Source: Chitinophagaceae bacterium | GTDB taxonomy: Bacteria; Bacteroidota; Bacteroidia; Chitinophagales; Chitinophagaceae | Reading direction: 5' to 3' | NCBI GenBank assembly: GCA_003168265.1 | Contig: PMSV01000004.1 | Location: 1 to 64,000 of the forward strand | DNA length: 64,000 nt | Shown here: positions 7,793-16,976 of the stretch, one piece after another | Layout: each line of letters starts with the position of its first letter | How positions within the stretch are numbered: position 1 is the first letter of the stretch | Program-made: the position numbers and the translations under genes | The notes under the pieces: model-generated | What the model was told of the DNA's origin: nothing | The model's input: only the letters and a program-made list of their open reading frames with translations | The model's database searches: none

Positions 7793-10249
7793 ATGTTCCA
7801 AAACTACTTTAGGACTGCCTGGCGCAACCTCTTTCGTCAAAAAGTCTATACATGCATTAACCTGCTCGGACTGACATTAGGCATTACTGTCTGCCTGGTC
7901 ATATTCCTGCTGGTGCGGTTCGAGTTCAGTTATGATACTTTCCATGCAGATAAAAACCGGATCTACAGGGTAGTTGTGCATAAAGTACGATTCGATGGAA
8001 AAAAGATAGATATTGGCGGTGTGACCTCGCCGGTGCCTGACGCGATGCGCAATGAGCTGTCGGGGCTCGCGACTGTCGCCGGCTTCGATAATCTTTACGC
8101 CAACGTAATCGTCCCGCGTGAGGGCGGTAGCCAACAGATATTCTACGCGCCAAAGGAAGGGGAAGAGGCGACTCCAATCGGTGTGGTGCAGCCGCAATAT
8201 TTCGACATCTTTCATTTTCGTTGGCTGGCAGGAAATGCGGCGACAGCCTTGAACGAGCCATTCAGGGTTGTCCTGACGGAAAAAGAGGCGACCCGTTATT
8301 TTGGCCCGCAGAAGAATCCAGAGGAATGGCTTGGTCGCCGTCTGATCTATGTCGACTCATTGCCCTTCACGGTGTCAGGCATTGTAGCCGACTGGCAGCA
8401 AAACAGCGATTTCCAGTTTCGCGATTTCCTTTCCTATGTCACCCTCAGACATAGTTTCTTAAAAGATGTTTTCCAACTCGACAACTGGGGATCATGGAGT
8501 AGCAACCAACTTACGGTAGTCAAGTTGAACCAAGGGGTAACCCCGGCACAGGTCGAGCGGCAGTTCTCGGGCTTTGTAAAACGACATGTCAGTGACCCAC
8601 CGGGAGGCAGCACGGCCTTTGCATTACAGCCCCTATCTGACGTCCATTTCAATGAAGCTTATCAGGACAATATCATGGGGAAAATGAACCTATCGACGAT
8701 GTATGGATTGGCGGCCATTGCAGGCTTCATTTTGTTGATCGCTGCGATCAACTTCATCAATCTTTCTACGGCACAGTCTGTGCACCGGGCAAAGGAGATC
8801 GGTATCCGAAAGGTATTGGGAGGAAGGCGCGGTGCAATCGTGTTGCAATTTCTCAGCGAGACGCTGTTAGTAGTGCTGGCGGCCGCGACGCTGTCGCTGG
8901 TCCTTACTCCAGCCCTGCTTACAGCATTCCATTCGATGCTACCGGAAGGGATGGGATTGGATCTGTTCAGCGGATCTACCCTATTGTTCCTGTTGCTGAC
9001 GGTTATTATCACCTGCCTGCTTGCCGGGCTTTACCCCGCCAGAGTGTTATCTGCGTTTGCGCCGGTGCTGAGTCTGAAAGGGCAGGGCATCACACAGCTC
9101 AATAGCAAGAGCTATTTACGGAAATCGCTCATCGTCTTTCAGTTTACCGTGTCATTGATCTTCATCATCGCCACACTCGTGATCGGGCGGCAGATCCATT
9201 ATGTGCTTAATACCGATCTGGGTTTCGACAAGGATGCCGTTATTGTTCTCCGGACACAATACGACAGTCTGCACGACGGGAGGCATTTACTCTCTCAAGA
9301 GCTCCGTGAGATAACCGGGGTGCGGTTGGTGTCGCAGCACATGCAAACGCCTGCAGCCAGCGGACATTGGGGTACGACTATATCCAGGACGGTGACGGCA
9401 GGCTATGAGATTAACTCGGCCTTCGAACTGTGTGATACGAATTATGTTCCCTTATTTGGCCTGCATATTATCGCTGGACGAAATCTTTTTCCGTCGGATT
9501 CAATCCGGGAATTTCTCATCAATGAAACCTGCTCCAGGCAATTAGGGTTTCAACATCCCGCGGACGCCATTGGTCATATGGTATACATTGGTATCAACCA
9601 CGGTCAGGGTCCAGTGGTCGGCGTCATCAAAGATTTCCATGCCAAATCTTTGCACGAAGCCATCACACCGTTCTTCATTACATCGGAAGACGACCTTGAA
9701 AATTCGGTCAGTGTCAAGCTTTCGACCGAAGGTCGATCGGTGGATCTTTTTTCGACGATGCTAACTCGACTGGAATCTTCCTGGAAGGAAGTCTATCCCA
9801 ACAAAAAGTTTGAGTATCAATTTTTCGACGAGACGATTGCCCGGCTATATAAGAAAGAACAGAAGACTGCACAGATTATGAATATCGCCATGGCTGTCGC
9901 TATCCTGATCTCCTGTATGGGCCTTTTCGGGCTGGCGGCTTTCACTGCGAAGCTGCGTACTAAGGAGATCGGCATCCGGAAGGTGCTGGGCGCCACAGTA
10001 ACGGACATCGTGACGATGCTTTCGGCGGATTTTGTCCGGCTGGTGGTGATCGCGATCGTCATTGCTTCACCGGTGGCATATTATTTCATGCAGCAATGGT
10101 TGCAGGATTTCGCCTATCGCGTACCGCTGTCGTGGTGGATCTATGTATTGGCGGGTGGCGGCGCAGTGGGAATTGCAGTGTTAACGGTGAGTTGGCAGGC
10201 TATCCGGGCGGCGACGGCCAACCCAGTGGACAGTCTAGAGTCGGAATGA
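7793..10249 (+). CDS. ABC transporter permease, FtsX/MacB type
   Basis: 818 residues from the ATG at 7793; an ATG 42 bases upstream adds 14 atypical residues before the conserved MFQNYFRTAWRNLF. Two FtsX modules: helix 1 (residues about 20-40) and a MacB-like periplasmic domain, three helices near 290-420 with the coupling motif EIGIRKVLGGRRG, a second periplasmic domain, then helices near 700-810 with EIGIRKVLGATVTDIV. This fused two-module form is a large Bacteroidota family thought to move or extrude envelope substrates with a separate ATPase. No ATPase gene is near. Codons are visibly G+C-richer than in the genes on either side, so it was probably gained separately. Confidence 0.92.
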   Translation: MFQNYFRTAWRNLFRQKVYTCINLLGLTLGITVCLVIFLLVRFEFSYDTFHADKNRIYRVVVHKVRFDGKKIDIGGVTSPVPDAMRNELSGLATVAGFDNLYANVIVPREGGSQQIFYAPKEGEEATPIGVVQPQYFDIFHFRWLAGNAATALNEPFRVVLTEKEATRYFGPQKNPEEWLGRRLIYVDSLPFTVSGIVADWQQNSDFQFRDFLSYVTLRHSFLKDVFQLDNWGSWSSNQLTVVKLNQGVTPAQVERQFSGFVKRHVSDPPGGSTAFALQPLSDVHFNEAYQDNIMGKMNLSTMYGLAAIAGFILLIAAINFINLSTAQSVHRAKEIGIRKVLGGRRGAIVLQFLSETLLVVLAAATLSLVLTPALLTAFHSMLPEGMGLDLFSGSTLLFLLLTVIITCLLAGLYPARVLSAFAPVLSLKGQGITQLNSKSYLRKSLIVFQFTVSLIFIIATLVIGRQIHYVLNTDLGFDKDAVIVLRTQYDSLHDGRHLLSQELREITGVRLVSQHMQTPAASGHWGTTISRTVTAGYEINSAFELCDTNYVPLFGLHIIAGRNLFPSDSIREFLINETCSRQLGFQHPADAIGHMVYIGINHGQGPVVGVIKDFHAKSLHEAITPFFITSEDDLENSVSVKLSTEGRSVDLFSTMLTRLESSWKEVYPNKKFEYQFFDETIARLYKKEQKTAQIMNIAMAVAILISCMGLFGLAAFTAKLRTKEIGIRKVLGATVTDIVTMLSADFVRLVVIAIVIASPVAYYFMQQWLQDFAYRVPLSWWIYVLAGGGAVGIAVLTVSWQAIRAATANPVDSLESE

Positions 10250-10399
10250 TACATATGCTTTGCCAGAATAAAAACCCTTCCAAAAAACATACATTTCTTC
10301 TTTGCAGGGGTTGATAATTGCAAGATTAAATCCTGACTCATATGTACTTGCTCAAAAGCCGATTGTTATACCTCAGCCAGCCCATTGCCAGGTCTGCTG

Positions 10400-10873
10400 T
10401 TAGCGTTTGTTTTTCTTCTGTTCGTATTTAAATTTAGTCGTGTCAAGCCCTGTCGATGGGTTACCATTAGGGTCAACTTTTCTCCAATAAATTGCATCGA
10501 TTGACATTCCTTGTCTATACGTTAATCTGTGTCTGTACCTATTATTGTCAATATTGTATGTCACATATTCACAGTCTTTAATATTATTCGTCGAAAGGTC
10601 AGCAATAAAAATGTTTTGTCCTCTATGCTTATAAATAAGCTGTTCAGTTGGTTCGCAAGTGTCAATTAAATTTTCATTGTCCGAAGTGACAAGTTCTTTA
10701 AAGAAGTTTATTGCCACCGTATCAATCGTTTTATAAACAAACGTATCCTTTGTGTAATACACAATATCAAGTTCGTCGCAGTGTCCAACTAATGATTTTG
10801 AAGAATTATTTTGCTTTGTCTGGCAAGATTGAAGTAAAAATAAGGTCGCTAAAATTGCTGATAAAAGTTTCAT
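10400..10873 (-). CDS. Lipoprotein of unknown function
   Basis: 157 residues starting MKLLSAILATLFLLQSC. The hydrophobic core ends in lipobox LQSC, so it is cleaved and lipidated at Cys17. A longer frame exists upstream but its 26 extra residues would precede the signal peptide, so they are left out. The mature part is polar, with EQLIYKHRGQNIFIADLSTNNIKDCEYVTYNI and a basic tail (KYEQKKNKR). Family not recognised. It stands alone on the minus strand, bordered at both ends by TAAC-type repeats, and has A+T-rich codons. Expected at the inner or outer membrane, facing the periplasm. Confidence 0.75.
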   Translation of the reverse strand: MKLLSAILATLFLLQSCQTKQNNSSKSLVGHCDELDIVYYTKDTFVYKTIDTVAINFFKELVTSDNENLIDTCEPTEQLIYKHRGQNIFIADLSTNNIKDCEYVTYNIDNNRYRHRLTYRQGMSIDAIYWRKVDPNGNPSTGLDTTKFKYEQKKNKR

Positions 10874-10905
10874 GGAGTGTCTAAATACAATAACCGATAA
10901 CATTC

Positions 10906-11021
10906 GGGCTTGCCGTTGCGGGGAAATATTTTCTTCCGTCTGCTCAGCCAAAGAATTAAAGATAAAAAAAATTACTTAAGCCCAGAACTTGTTCATCCAC
11001 TCCTCGTCTAACGCCAAGCCC
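10906..11021. repeat. Inverted repeat at a gene border
   Basis: gggcttgccgtt (10906-10917) and aacgccaagccc (11010-11021) are inverted copies matching at 11 of 12 bases, 92 bases apart. They lie just upstream of the lipoprotein gene. A related TAAC border (caaacgctaacagc on the minus strand, about 10395-10408) overlaps that gene's 3' end. Confidence 0.5.
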
Positions 11022-11666
11022 ACTATCTTATGTAGAATTACATTTTTCCAATTTTTATATTTTATAATTTGCAATTGGTTTAAAGTCAACTTTGTTTTGT
11101 CAATGAAATTTCCCATTCTTTTACTGTAATATAAAATTATCTCATCTTACGAAAACACCATGTCAAGCAAACTTCCCATTGACTATTTGTCTTTCAAAAT
11201 ACCTGAGAAGACGGAAAGCATGAATTTTATTACAATTTGTTTTACAAGGATGGATTTGTCCGGAATAGAGGGGTTAGATACGTCCGGAAATTACAAGCAT
11301 ATCAAAGTAACAATCAAAAGAGTGGGCTTTTTATTTTTAAATACCCAATTCATTTTATGCGGTATACATTCCACTTGATAAAGCTAATTTATTTAAATTC
11401 CAAGCCGTAATAGCTTATAAAATAGGAGGTTATGGAAATAACCCCCCTTTGAGCTTTGCTCATACCTTTTAACAAACACGAGATTTGCTAAGGCACAAAG
11501 TTACTTTGGGTTTTATGTAACCATGGTGAGGAAAAGACCTTTATTTGGACAGTGTTAATACCTTTTTTTCTGAATCTCTTCCCTGAACCTTTAGCAGTTT
11601 TGCAGCGGGTACCACAACGAATACTATGGCATTTATTTTCAAAGAAGTTGAAAAGCAATTTCTGTC
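11022..11666. other. 645-base gap without a convincing gene
   Basis: A+T-rich DNA. A 72-codon frame at 11160-11378 has no recognisable features and was not called. A hairpin with arms aggaggttat/ataacccccct (one mismatch, about 11425-11450) is the only clear structure; it lacks a good T-tract. The right end runs into the 3' end of the next minus-strand gene. Confidence 0.5.
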
Positions 11667-11975
11667 TTACTGATGCACCTTGTCTACGAAAGCAATGCTC
11701 AGCAGTATACTACATGCAACAATACCAATAAAGAAAATCAAAAGAGCCAATTTATTAGTTCTTGAAATTTTACCCACTCTAAAAAGCAAATACCCTATTA
11801 CCAAATTAAGCAATGCCCACAAAACGTTTACTGTTGGTGACGATAAACCCTTCCCCGGAGGATTGGCAAAGGGTGTAGGAAAATAGTCGCCAGAAATTCC
11901 GTTAACATAATGCGGGACAACATTGGCTAAAAAAAATCCTGCAAAGAAACATGCGATATAATTATACCATTTCAT
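11667..11975 (-). CDS. Small integral membrane protein
   Basis: 102 residues with three hydrophobic segments (about 4-21, 49-66 and 78-96) separated by a conserved-looking loop with NVVPHYVNGISG and PTPFANPPGKGLSSPTVN. I know this loop pattern from small conserved bacterial membrane proteins of unknown function. The N-terminus reads MKWYNYIACFFAGFFLANVV, so the first helix probably stays as an anchor. Single minus-strand gene in the accessory stretch; no partner gives a clue to its job. Confidence 0.75.
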   Translation of the reverse strand: MKWYNYIACFFAGFFLANVVPHYVNGISGDYFPTPFANPPGKGLSSPTVNVLWALLNLVIGYLLFRVGKISRTNKLALLIFFIGIVACSILLSIAFVDKVHQ

Positions 11976-12279
11976 TTTTTATTTGGTCAGTGATTACAGT
12001 GCTGACACTGCACTTTTTGTTTGCTTACTCGATTCGATTTTTAGGGTTATTTCTTAATTTATGGTTCAATTTAACACTTTTCCTCTAATAGAATATTGCC
12101 AGATCGAGGAAGATTTTCTGGATTAGGTTGATCCAGACGGCTGTCAAACTAATGAAATTGGATCAGTGATAATTTGAGTCAGTTTACCTTAATTCGAGCC
12201 AAAATTCGCGTACATTAGCAAGAGGCAATGGCAATCACAATTTTGTGGGTTTAATTAGGATTTACAAACAAATCTGCAG
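11976..12279. other. 304-base gap between divergent genes
   Basis: Divergent intergenic DNA between the small membrane protein and the DUF4386 gene. It must hold both promoters, but no exact TAnnTTTG box is visible close to either start, and no repeat or remnant gene was recognised. Confidence 0.5.
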
Positions 12280-12882
12280 ATGATAAAGCAAATTTCTGAA
12301 TTTTCACCAGGGCCTCACGCCAGATTAACAGGAATCATTTATTTGTCATATTTTATTACGGCCGTACTCGGGGCCACTTTGGACAACCCCAAATATCAAA
12401 TTTTTAGCTATGCTTTCAACATCATTTCGATCGCGTTATATATTACCGTTAGCATTTTGTTCTATTTCATGTTCAGACCCGTGAGCAGGTACCTCTCTTT
12501 ACTAGCTGCCATTTTAAGCTTATTAGGATGTGCTATTACGGCTTATGATATTTTTCAAATTGACATTTTGAACAATATCAGCCCGCTTGCATTTTTTGGG
12601 CCATTTTGCATCCTGATGGGCTATCTGATTTTCAAGTCGAGATTTCTTCCTAAAATCATTGGGATCTTAATGGTGATCGCCGGAATTGGTTGGCTGACCT
12701 ATCTTTCGCCGCTCGAAAAGTATTTATCAACCTACATTAAAATAACTGGCGTTTCAGCGGAGGCTTCCCTAATGCTTTGGCTCATTATCATGGGCGTCAA
12801 AATTCAAAGATGGGAGGAACAGGCTGGAACTTTAAGAACTGAAAACGAAGAAAAAAAGAGGCAGATAAACGAAGGAAGCTGA
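12280..12882 (+). CDS. DUF4386-like membrane protein
   Basis: 200 residues with about six hydrophobic segments. The N-terminal PGPHARLTGIIYLSYFITAVLG is characteristic of DUF4386 proteins (ARxxGxxYL then a helix), and the helices then alternate with short loops until residue 175. The last 25 residues are charged and cytoplasmic (QRWEEQAGTLRTENEEKKRQ). The family has no established function. Single gene, A+T-rich codons, with more than 300 bases of non-coding DNA before it and more than 500 bases after it that hold only a decayed fragment. Confidence 0.8.
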   Translation: MIKQISEFSPGPHARLTGIIYLSYFITAVLGATLDNPKYQIFSYAFNIISIALYITVSILFYFMFRPVSRYLSLLAAILSLLGCAITAYDIFQIDILNNISPLAFFGPFCILMGYLIFKSRFLPKIIGILMVIAGIGWLTYLSPLEKYLSTYIKITGVSAEASLMLWLIIMGVKIQRWEEQAGTLRTENEEKKRQINEGS

Positions 12883-13026
12883 GGGACCAGTATTCATAAG
12901 AGCTAAACATGATATTAGCTAAGGAAGAGGCATTTATGCAAGACATTAATATTGAGTTTCTACGGATTTAATAATGAAAAATGTAGGATACCGTACTGTC
13001 CTTTTTTGCCATTTCAATTTATTCCT

Positions 13027-13067
13027 ATCCTTGTAAATCGTTCATTTAATGCTATATTTACAAGGAT
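13027..13067. repeat. Perfect 12-base inverted repeat
   Basis: ATCCTTGTAAAT (13027-13038) and ATTTACAAGGAT (13056-13067) are exact inverted copies around a 17-base A+T-rich spacer. It lies between the DUF4386 gene and a decayed frame. It could be a transcription hairpin, an operator for a dimer, or the residue of a mobile element end; no T-tract follows on either strand. Confidence 0.6.
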
Positions 13068-13149
13068 GATCTAACGACGAACCCAAATACAAATTCTGCA
13101 AATACTTGCAGAATTCCCTGCTGTCGGGGTGCTCGGACCATAGCAATTT

Positions 13150-13359
13150 TTGAACGAAGACAAATTGGCTCCGGTAATCGATGCCATTCAACTAAATCAG
13201 CGAAGACCAAACCGCAATTACAATTATCAAAGGTTGGGCAATAAGTACTATCTTTTTTCATCCGGACAGGATGGCATTCCCAATACCAAAGACGATTTGT
13301 TTCCGAAAATAATTATTGCGGATAGCAATAAGATTGGTTTAATAATAAAATCAAATTAA
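13150..13359 (+). pseudogene. Short orphan frame, probable gene remnant
   Basis: A 69-codon frame opening with TTG and no ATG. The centre reads YNYQRLGNKYYLFSSGQDGIPNTKDDLFP, a pattern like the C-terminal part of pseudopilin-like or related secreted proteins (YxLxSxGxDGxxNTxDD). No upstream part with a signal or pilin-type helix is present, so the frame is best read as the surviving 3' end of a broken gene. It could instead be a small intact protein with a non-ATG start. No promoter box is visible. Confidence 0.4.
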
Positions 13360-13451
13360 CATCCCCCTCAATTAAATAATCATGAATTCTTTCTTATCGC
13401 CACAGTAAACTGCCAATTCTTAATTACAATTGCCGGATAAATGCTGTTAAT

Positions 13452-14588
13452 ATGCTGAATTCCGCAGATAAATTATTATTCACACCGGGGCCCCTTACAA
13501 CAAGCAGAACGGTTAAGGAAGCGATGCTGAGGGATTTGGGCTCCCGCGATACGGAGTTCATTTCTACTGTACAACTTATCCGTAAAGAATTGCTTGAGTT
13601 GGGTAATGTTTCCAAGGAGGCCGGTTACGAATCCGTCATCATACAGGGATCGGGCAGTTTTGGAATTGAGGCGGTGATTTCCTCTGCCCTACCGGCTGAT
13701 GGGAATTTGCTAATCGTTATCAATGGCGTTTATGGGGAGCGCATTGCCAAAATGGCTTCCATTCACCATATTCCAAATTCCCGTTTGGTCTTTGATGAAA
13801 ATGAAGTTCCGGACATGGGGGCTATCCGTGAGGAATTGAAAGAGGACAAGTCGATCACGCATCTCGCAGTCGTTCATTGCGAAACGACAACCGGCATCAT
13901 TAATCCAATAACTGATATTGGCAATCTCTGCGCAGAATTCGGTGTAAAATATATCGTGGATGCCATGAGTAGTTTTGGCGCTTACCGGGTAGATTTGGCA
14001 GCCAGCCATATTGATTTTTTGATTTCTTCTTCCAACAAATGCATTGAAGGGGTTCCCGGCTTTTCATTTGTTATCGTAAAAAAAGACAGTCTTTTAGCCT
14101 GTGAAAACCAGGCTCGGACCTTATCTCTTGATTTGTATGCTCAGTGGAGAGGCCTCGAAAACGATGGACAGTTTCGCTTTACTCCCCCTACCCATGCAAT
14201 TCTTGCATTTGCCCAGGCATTGAAGGAACTGAAAAAAGAAGGGGGAGTTGAGGGAAGAGCCCTGCGTTATCAGAAGAATTACAAGACCCTTTCCGAGGGC
14301 ATGAAGGCTCTTGGTTTTATTGAATATCTCGATCATGCAAACAAGGGTTATATCATTACCTGTTTTCATTATCCGGACCATCCGGCATTTAACTTTAAGG
14401 AATTTTACAGTTCCCTTAGTGATAAAGGATTTGTCATCTATCCCGGAAAACTGAGCAAGGTGGATTGTTTCAGAATTGGAAATATCGGCAGAATCACGGA
14501 TACTGATATAAGTAATCTTCTTTCTGCAATTAAAGCGACCCTGATTACGCAATCTATTCAATTGTCAACATCATCTCAAAAAATTTAA
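13452..14588 (+). CDS. phnW: 2-aminoethylphosphonate--pyruvate transaminase
   Basis: 378 residues, normal length for PhnW, a fold-type I PLP enzyme converting 2-aminoethylphosphonate plus pyruvate to phosphonoacetaldehyde plus alanine. Visible landmarks: N-terminal LLFTPGPLTTSRTVKEAMLRDLGSRDTEF, the substrate/PLP loop IIQGSGSFGIEAVI near 63-76, VVHCETTTGIINP near 140-152, PLP-binding Asp170 in IVDAMSSFG and the Schiff-base Lys196 in SSSNKCIEGVPG. It is followed after five bases by a phosphonatase-like hydrolase, forming a phnWX operon. A second upstream ATG at 13441 is out of frame. No transporter is adjacent. Confidence 0.93.
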   Translation: MLNSADKLLFTPGPLTTSRTVKEAMLRDLGSRDTEFISTVQLIRKELLELGNVSKEAGYESVIIQGSGSFGIEAVISSALPADGNLLIVINGVYGERIAKMASIHHIPNSRLVFDENEVPDMGAIREELKEDKSITHLAVVHCETTTGIINPITDIGNLCAEFGVKYIVDAMSSFGAYRVDLAASHIDFLISSSNKCIEGVPGFSFVIVKKDSLLACENQARTLSLDLYAQWRGLENDGQFRFTPPTHAILAFAQALKELKKEGGVEGRALRYQKNYKTLSEGMKALGFIEYLDHANKGYIITCFHYPDHPAFNFKEFYSSLSDKGFVIYPGKLSKVDCFRIGNIGRITDTDISNLLSAIKATLITQSIQLSTSSQKI

Positions 14589-14593
14589 ACTCT

Positions 14594-15268
14594 ATGATTA
14601 AAATGGTGGTCTTTGATATGGCTGGAACAACAGTTGATGAACAAAATGTAGTTTATAAGACCTTGCAAAAGGCGATCAACCTTGCTGGCATTCCCGTAAC
14701 TCTTGATCAGGTTCTTGAATTAGGCGCGGGCAAGGAAAAAAAAGCTGCTATTATCGATATACTGGCTGTGCATGCGCCGGGGCAAAGTCCTGAAGCAATC
14801 GATGGAATGTTCCAATATTTCCTGGCCGAACTGGATAAGGCTTATAATAATCTGGATGTGATCCCAATCAAAGGAACGGAAGAGGTATTTGACAAATTAA
14901 AGTCCCATGGAGTAAAAGTGGCGCTGAATACGGGTTATAACCGTGAAATTGCCAATAAACTGATTGGGAAACTAGGATGGTCGAAGGGCAATGAGTTTGA
15001 TGAGCTGATTACCGCATCGGATGTGGTCCATGCCCGGCCCGCACCGGATATGATATTCCGTGCGAGGGATCTGGCCGGGATCTCCAATCTCTCGGAAATC
15101 CTGAAGATAGGGGATTCAGGGATCGATATCGAAGAGGGAAAAAATGCAGGCTGTGGAATTACAGTTGGTATTACGACCGGCGCTCAGACCAGGGAGCAAC
15201 TGGCTTCTGCAAAGCCGGATTATATTATCGAGAGTATGAGTGAATTGCCTCGATTAGTGGGCTTGTGA
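14594..15268 (+). CDS. Phosphonatase-like HAD hydrolase (PhnX homologue)
   Basis: 224 residues of the HAD superfamily. The nucleophile motif is the phosphonatase form VVFDMAGTTVD (Asp8, with AGT replacing the usual second Asp), the usual Lys before the C-terminal motif is Arg148 in VHARPAPDM, and the metal motif is GDSGIDIEEG (Asp174, Asp178). These departures mark the PhnX and PhnX-like group. The cap has a lysine cluster (ELGAGKEKKAA, residues 47-50) where the Schiff-base lysine of PhnX is expected. It should hydrolyse phosphonoacetaldehyde to acetaldehyde and phosphate. Tight coupling to phnW supports this, though the PhnX-like clade is less studied than true PhnX. Confidence 0.88.
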   Translation: MIKMVVFDMAGTTVDEQNVVYKTLQKAINLAGIPVTLDQVLELGAGKEKKAAIIDILAVHAPGQSPEAIDGMFQYFLAELDKAYNNLDVIPIKGTEEVFDKLKSHGVKVALNTGYNREIANKLIGKLGWSKGNEFDELITASDVVHARPAPDMIFRARDLAGISNLSEILKIGDSGIDIEEGKNAGCGITVGITTGAQTREQLASAKPDYIIESMSELPRLVGL

Positions 15269-15350
15269 GGGGATTAGCCTTTCTATTTTTGTTTCATCAC
15301 AATTTCAGTATGAGGAAATTTATTACTCTATTAATCGTATTAAATTATCC

Positions 15351-16588
<1,238 letters not shown>

Positions 16589-16732
16589 TTTTAGATGGGG
16601 AAAATAAATATATCGGCTGGCTATAGAATCAGATACTGATGCAATAAAACTGAAAAGTTTGGAGATTGTAAAAACTATTGTACTTTGCAAGACCGATAAA
16701 AAATAGGCCCATCCGTGGAAACGGACCGGCCT

Positions 16733-16898
16733 CTAACGATTGCTTGCCATATGAAAAAATATGTATAGTTGGCTGATTACCAGCCGCTAAAATTTTAAGC
16801 GCCTCTGACTTTTACCTGCCTTACGATTGTTTGTCCGTATGAACTTATTACGAGAACAAATATACCGAGTAATTCTAACGATTGTTTGCCAACTTAAC
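16733..16898. repeat. Three imperfect direct repeats upstream of a helical-repeat gene
   Basis: ctaacgattgcttgccatatgaa (from 16733), ttacgattgtttgtccgtatgaa (16821-16843) and ctaacgattgtttgccaacttaa (from 16875) share the core (t)aacgattgtttgcc. Spacing is irregular (88 and 54 bases). The two outer copies begin TCTAACG. They lie in the 490-base gap before the gene at 16977, whose remainder holds the operator array at 16501-16588 and no gene. They could be regulator sites or border repeats. Confidence 0.55.
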
Positions 16899-16976
16899 GC
16901 GGTTTTAATTATCTCAAAAAGAGAATTTTTTAACAAAATCCTTTGACAGCTTGCATTTCAGAATAATTAGCACGTT

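Noticed and set aside
11160-11378. 72-codon frame on the plus strand
   Set aside because: No recognisable domain, signal or promoter; composition is compatible with chance in A+T-rich DNA.
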